Part shown: in pieces, positions 62,933 through 64,000 of the stretch
How the letters are laid out: every line of letters starts with the position of its first letter
How positions within the stretch are numbered: the stretch's first letter is position 1
Origin: Myroides phaeus
GTDB lineage: Bacteria > Bacteroidota > Bacteroidia > Flavobacteriales > Flavobacteriaceae
Reading direction: 5' to 3'
Length of the DNA: 64,000 bases
NCBI RefSeq assembly: GCF_009799805.1
Contig: NZ_CP047050.1
Span: 1,254,001 to 1,318,000 of the forward strand
Made by a program: the position numbers and the translations under genes
Notes under the pieces: model-generated
The model's input: the letters and a program-made list of their open reading frames with translations, nothing else
What the model was told of the DNA's origin: nothing
The model's database searches: none

Positions 62933-63003
62933 CACGGGTGGAGGGATTCGAACCCCCATCAACGGTTTTGGAGACCGCTATTCTACCCTTGAACTACACC
63001 CGT
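62933..63003 (-). tRNA. tRNA-Trp(CCA)
   Basis: 71 nt without encoded CCA. Minus strand: acceptor ACGGGTG/CACCCGT, D-stem GTTC/GAAT, anticodon stem GCGGT/ACCGT with loop CTCCAAA (anticodon CCA), T-arm GGGGG TTCGAAT CCCTC, discriminator G. The 3' CCA is absent in the DNA (GCA follows the acceptor). Confidence 0.92.
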
Positions 63004-63050
63004 TTGTGTTTTTCAGTGGTGCAAATATAAAGAACTTTTATTTAATAATC

Positions 63051-63419
63051 CTACTCTTTTTTATAAAACATATTCAGCCACATAATTCTTGATAATCTAT
63101 AGTTGAACGTCCATAAAATAAAGACTACGAAGACAATTGCAATGAAAGTTTGTAGTAAATTGATATTCAGGCCAAAACCTGCGTTTAAAATATAGCGAAC
63201 TACCATTACTGCTACCATTTCAGCTACTGTAAGAGCATAACTCATATACATCGCACCGAAATAAAAACCTGTTTCTCTGTGAAAATTATATCCACAAGAA
63301 GTACAATCTTTAGTCATTTTCGGCATTCTGAACGTAACAGGATTCCCATTATCGTGAAAAATCTTCTCTTTCCCACAGTTTGGACATTTACCGCTAACAA
63401 CTCTACTGATATAAGACAT
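63051..63419 (-). CDS. DUF983 zinc-ribbon membrane protein
   Basis: 122-residue protein. An N-terminal zinc ribbon with two CxxC knuckles (KCPNCGKEKI and DCTSCGYNF) is followed by two membrane helices (about 52-77 and 85-107). This is the DUF983 family, whose function is unknown though members often neighbour respiratory genes elsewhere. No operon partner; it lies upstream of the tRNA-Trp on the same strand. Confidence 0.9.
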   Translation of the reverse strand: MSYISRVVSGKCPNCGKEKIFHDNGNPVTFRMPKMTKDCTSCGYNFHRETGFYFGAMYMSYALTVAEMVAVMVVRYILNAGFGLNINLLQTFIAIVFVVFILWTFNYRLSRIMWLNMFYKKE

Positions 63420-63540
63420 AATCTAATTTTTGTGCAAATTTCGTGAAAAAATATGAATTCAATCCGTTTAATACACTTGTATTTTTGTATAATTCGGACA
63501 TTATTTGGTTAGATAAGGTTTGTAGATAAAAAAGAACAAA

Positions 63541-63563
63541 AAAAAAGGAGATTAATAATCTCC
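63541..63563 (-). terminator. Terminator overlapping the 3' end of the right-edge gene
   Basis: Stem GGAGATTA/TAATCTCC with a minimal loop, followed on the minus strand by a T-run. The stem includes the stop codon of the partial gene. Confidence 0.65.
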
Positions 63564-64000
63564 TTCTTCTTCGTTATACTGTACTTCCCCATTTCCATTT
63601 GAATTCTCTTCTCTTATCTCTAAGTATTCAAGAGGACTTCTTTGAGTAGGTTCGTTATAATAATCATCATATTCTTTAGATAGGTTTAAAATTTCTTCTA
63701 AAGTAAGTACTTTTTCATCTTCTACTCCTTCTTCTAAATTAGCAACTTCATATTTCTTTTGAAGTTTTAGTTTTTTACCTTCAAGTTGTTTTCTTGCTAT
63801 ATCTCTTTGAGCGTAATAGATCTTACGGTCTTTACTATATCTTCTATAAATCTCTTTAACGTTAGCTTTGTATTCAGTTTCTAACTCTTTTAATTCAGTT
63901 TTATAATCTGTTTCACCAGCTTTAGCTTCCTCAATTTCTTTTTTGATTTTTGTCCAATTCTCAAGTTGATCCTCTGTTAATGTACGCTCAATGAACTGAG
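63552..64000 (-). CDS. Acidic, coiled-coil hypothetical protein, partial (N-terminus beyond right edge)
   Basis: Open frame entering at the right edge and ending TAA at 63552-63554; 148 codons are visible. Residues such as QLENWTKIKKEIEEAKAGE, KELETEYKANVKEIYRRYSK and RKQLEGKKLKLQKKYE give a strong Lys/Glu/Gln coiled coil. A very acidic tail with Asn/Gly/Tyr follows (NGNGEVQYNEEEGDYY). No family recognised; without the N-terminus, localisation cannot be judged. Confidence 0.7.
   Translation of the reverse strand, partial: QFIERTLTEDQLENWTKIKKEIEEAKAGETDYKTELKELETEYKANVKEIYRRYSKDRKIYYAQRDIARKQLEGKKLKLQKKYEVANLEEGVEDEKVLTLEEILNLSKEYDDYYNEPTQRSPLEYLEIREENSNGNGEVQYNEEEGDY

Noticed and set aside
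62883..63092. 69-residue frame across the AraC 3' end and tRNA-Trp
   Set aside because: Its middle is the antisense of the tRNA and its start overlaps the terminator; no coding signal.

Overview
The window is 64 kb of AT-rich chromosome from a member of the Flavobacteriaceae (phylum Bacteroidetes); Myroides is my best genus guess. Three things support this: promoters of the Bacteroidetes type (TTTG, about 19 bp, TAnnTTTG), families largely restricted to that phylum (DUF4271, DUF4296, a type IX secretion plug protein), and many lipoproteins and TonB-dependent receptors. I see no transposase, integrase, phage gene or CRISPR array. It reads as ordinary core and lightly accessory chromosome.

Layout. 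1-2500: ribosomal operon rplM-rpsI-rpsB-tsf (minus), with a near-ideal promoter at 2501-2531; tsf runs off the left edge. 2.8-9.5 kb: an Ig-like lipoprotein, an acyltransferase, an IutA-type siderophore receptor and polA. 9.6-11.8 kb: a membrane metallophosphoesterase, a one-cysteine thioredoxin-like protein and a polysaccharide deacetylase. 11.9-18.1 kb: a complete RND efflux operon (regulator, periplasmic adaptor, inner-membrane pump, outer-membrane factor) behind a 24-bp near-perfect palindrome that overlaps its promoter. 18.1-18.86 kb: a non-coding stretch with several inverted repeats. 18.86-19.6 kb: seven tandem identical tRNA-Gly(TCC) genes.

19.7-25 kb: peptidase E, an outer-membrane-associated hypothetical, a TatA-like protein coupled to a PAP2 phosphatase, an O-methyltransferase, a serine hydrolase and a 3'-5' exonuclease. 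25.05-25.5 kb holds the most unusual structure: two short reading frames, each followed by an intrinsic terminator, in series upstream of an OsmC-family gene that lacks the usual first cysteine. Then come a fused peptide ABC ATPase, a saccharopine dehydrogenase-like enzyme, PEP carboxykinase, HemD with DUF4271, a polyprenol-phosphate glycosyltransferase with dihydroorotase and DUF4296, and tyrosyl-tRNA synthetase.

38.7-50.7 kb: a universal stress protein with a BCCT transporter, P5C dehydrogenase, ApaG, the type IX plug protein, a HAD phosphatase, a 531-bp gap with four tandem 11-bp units, a methyltransferase with methionine aminopeptidase, a CoA transferase and phosphoglycerate mutase. 50.8-64 kb: two convergent L,D-transpeptidases, a BtuB-like receptor, a WG-repeat protein, an SDR, a large AsmA-like protein, a Qnr-like pentapeptide protein, a glutathionylspermidine-synthase-like operon with two lipoproteins, an AraC regulator, tRNA-Trp, a DUF983 protein and a partial acidic coiled-coil gene.

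Functional assignments rest on motif recognition by eye; no database search was run. Residue positions are approximate unless a single residue is named.
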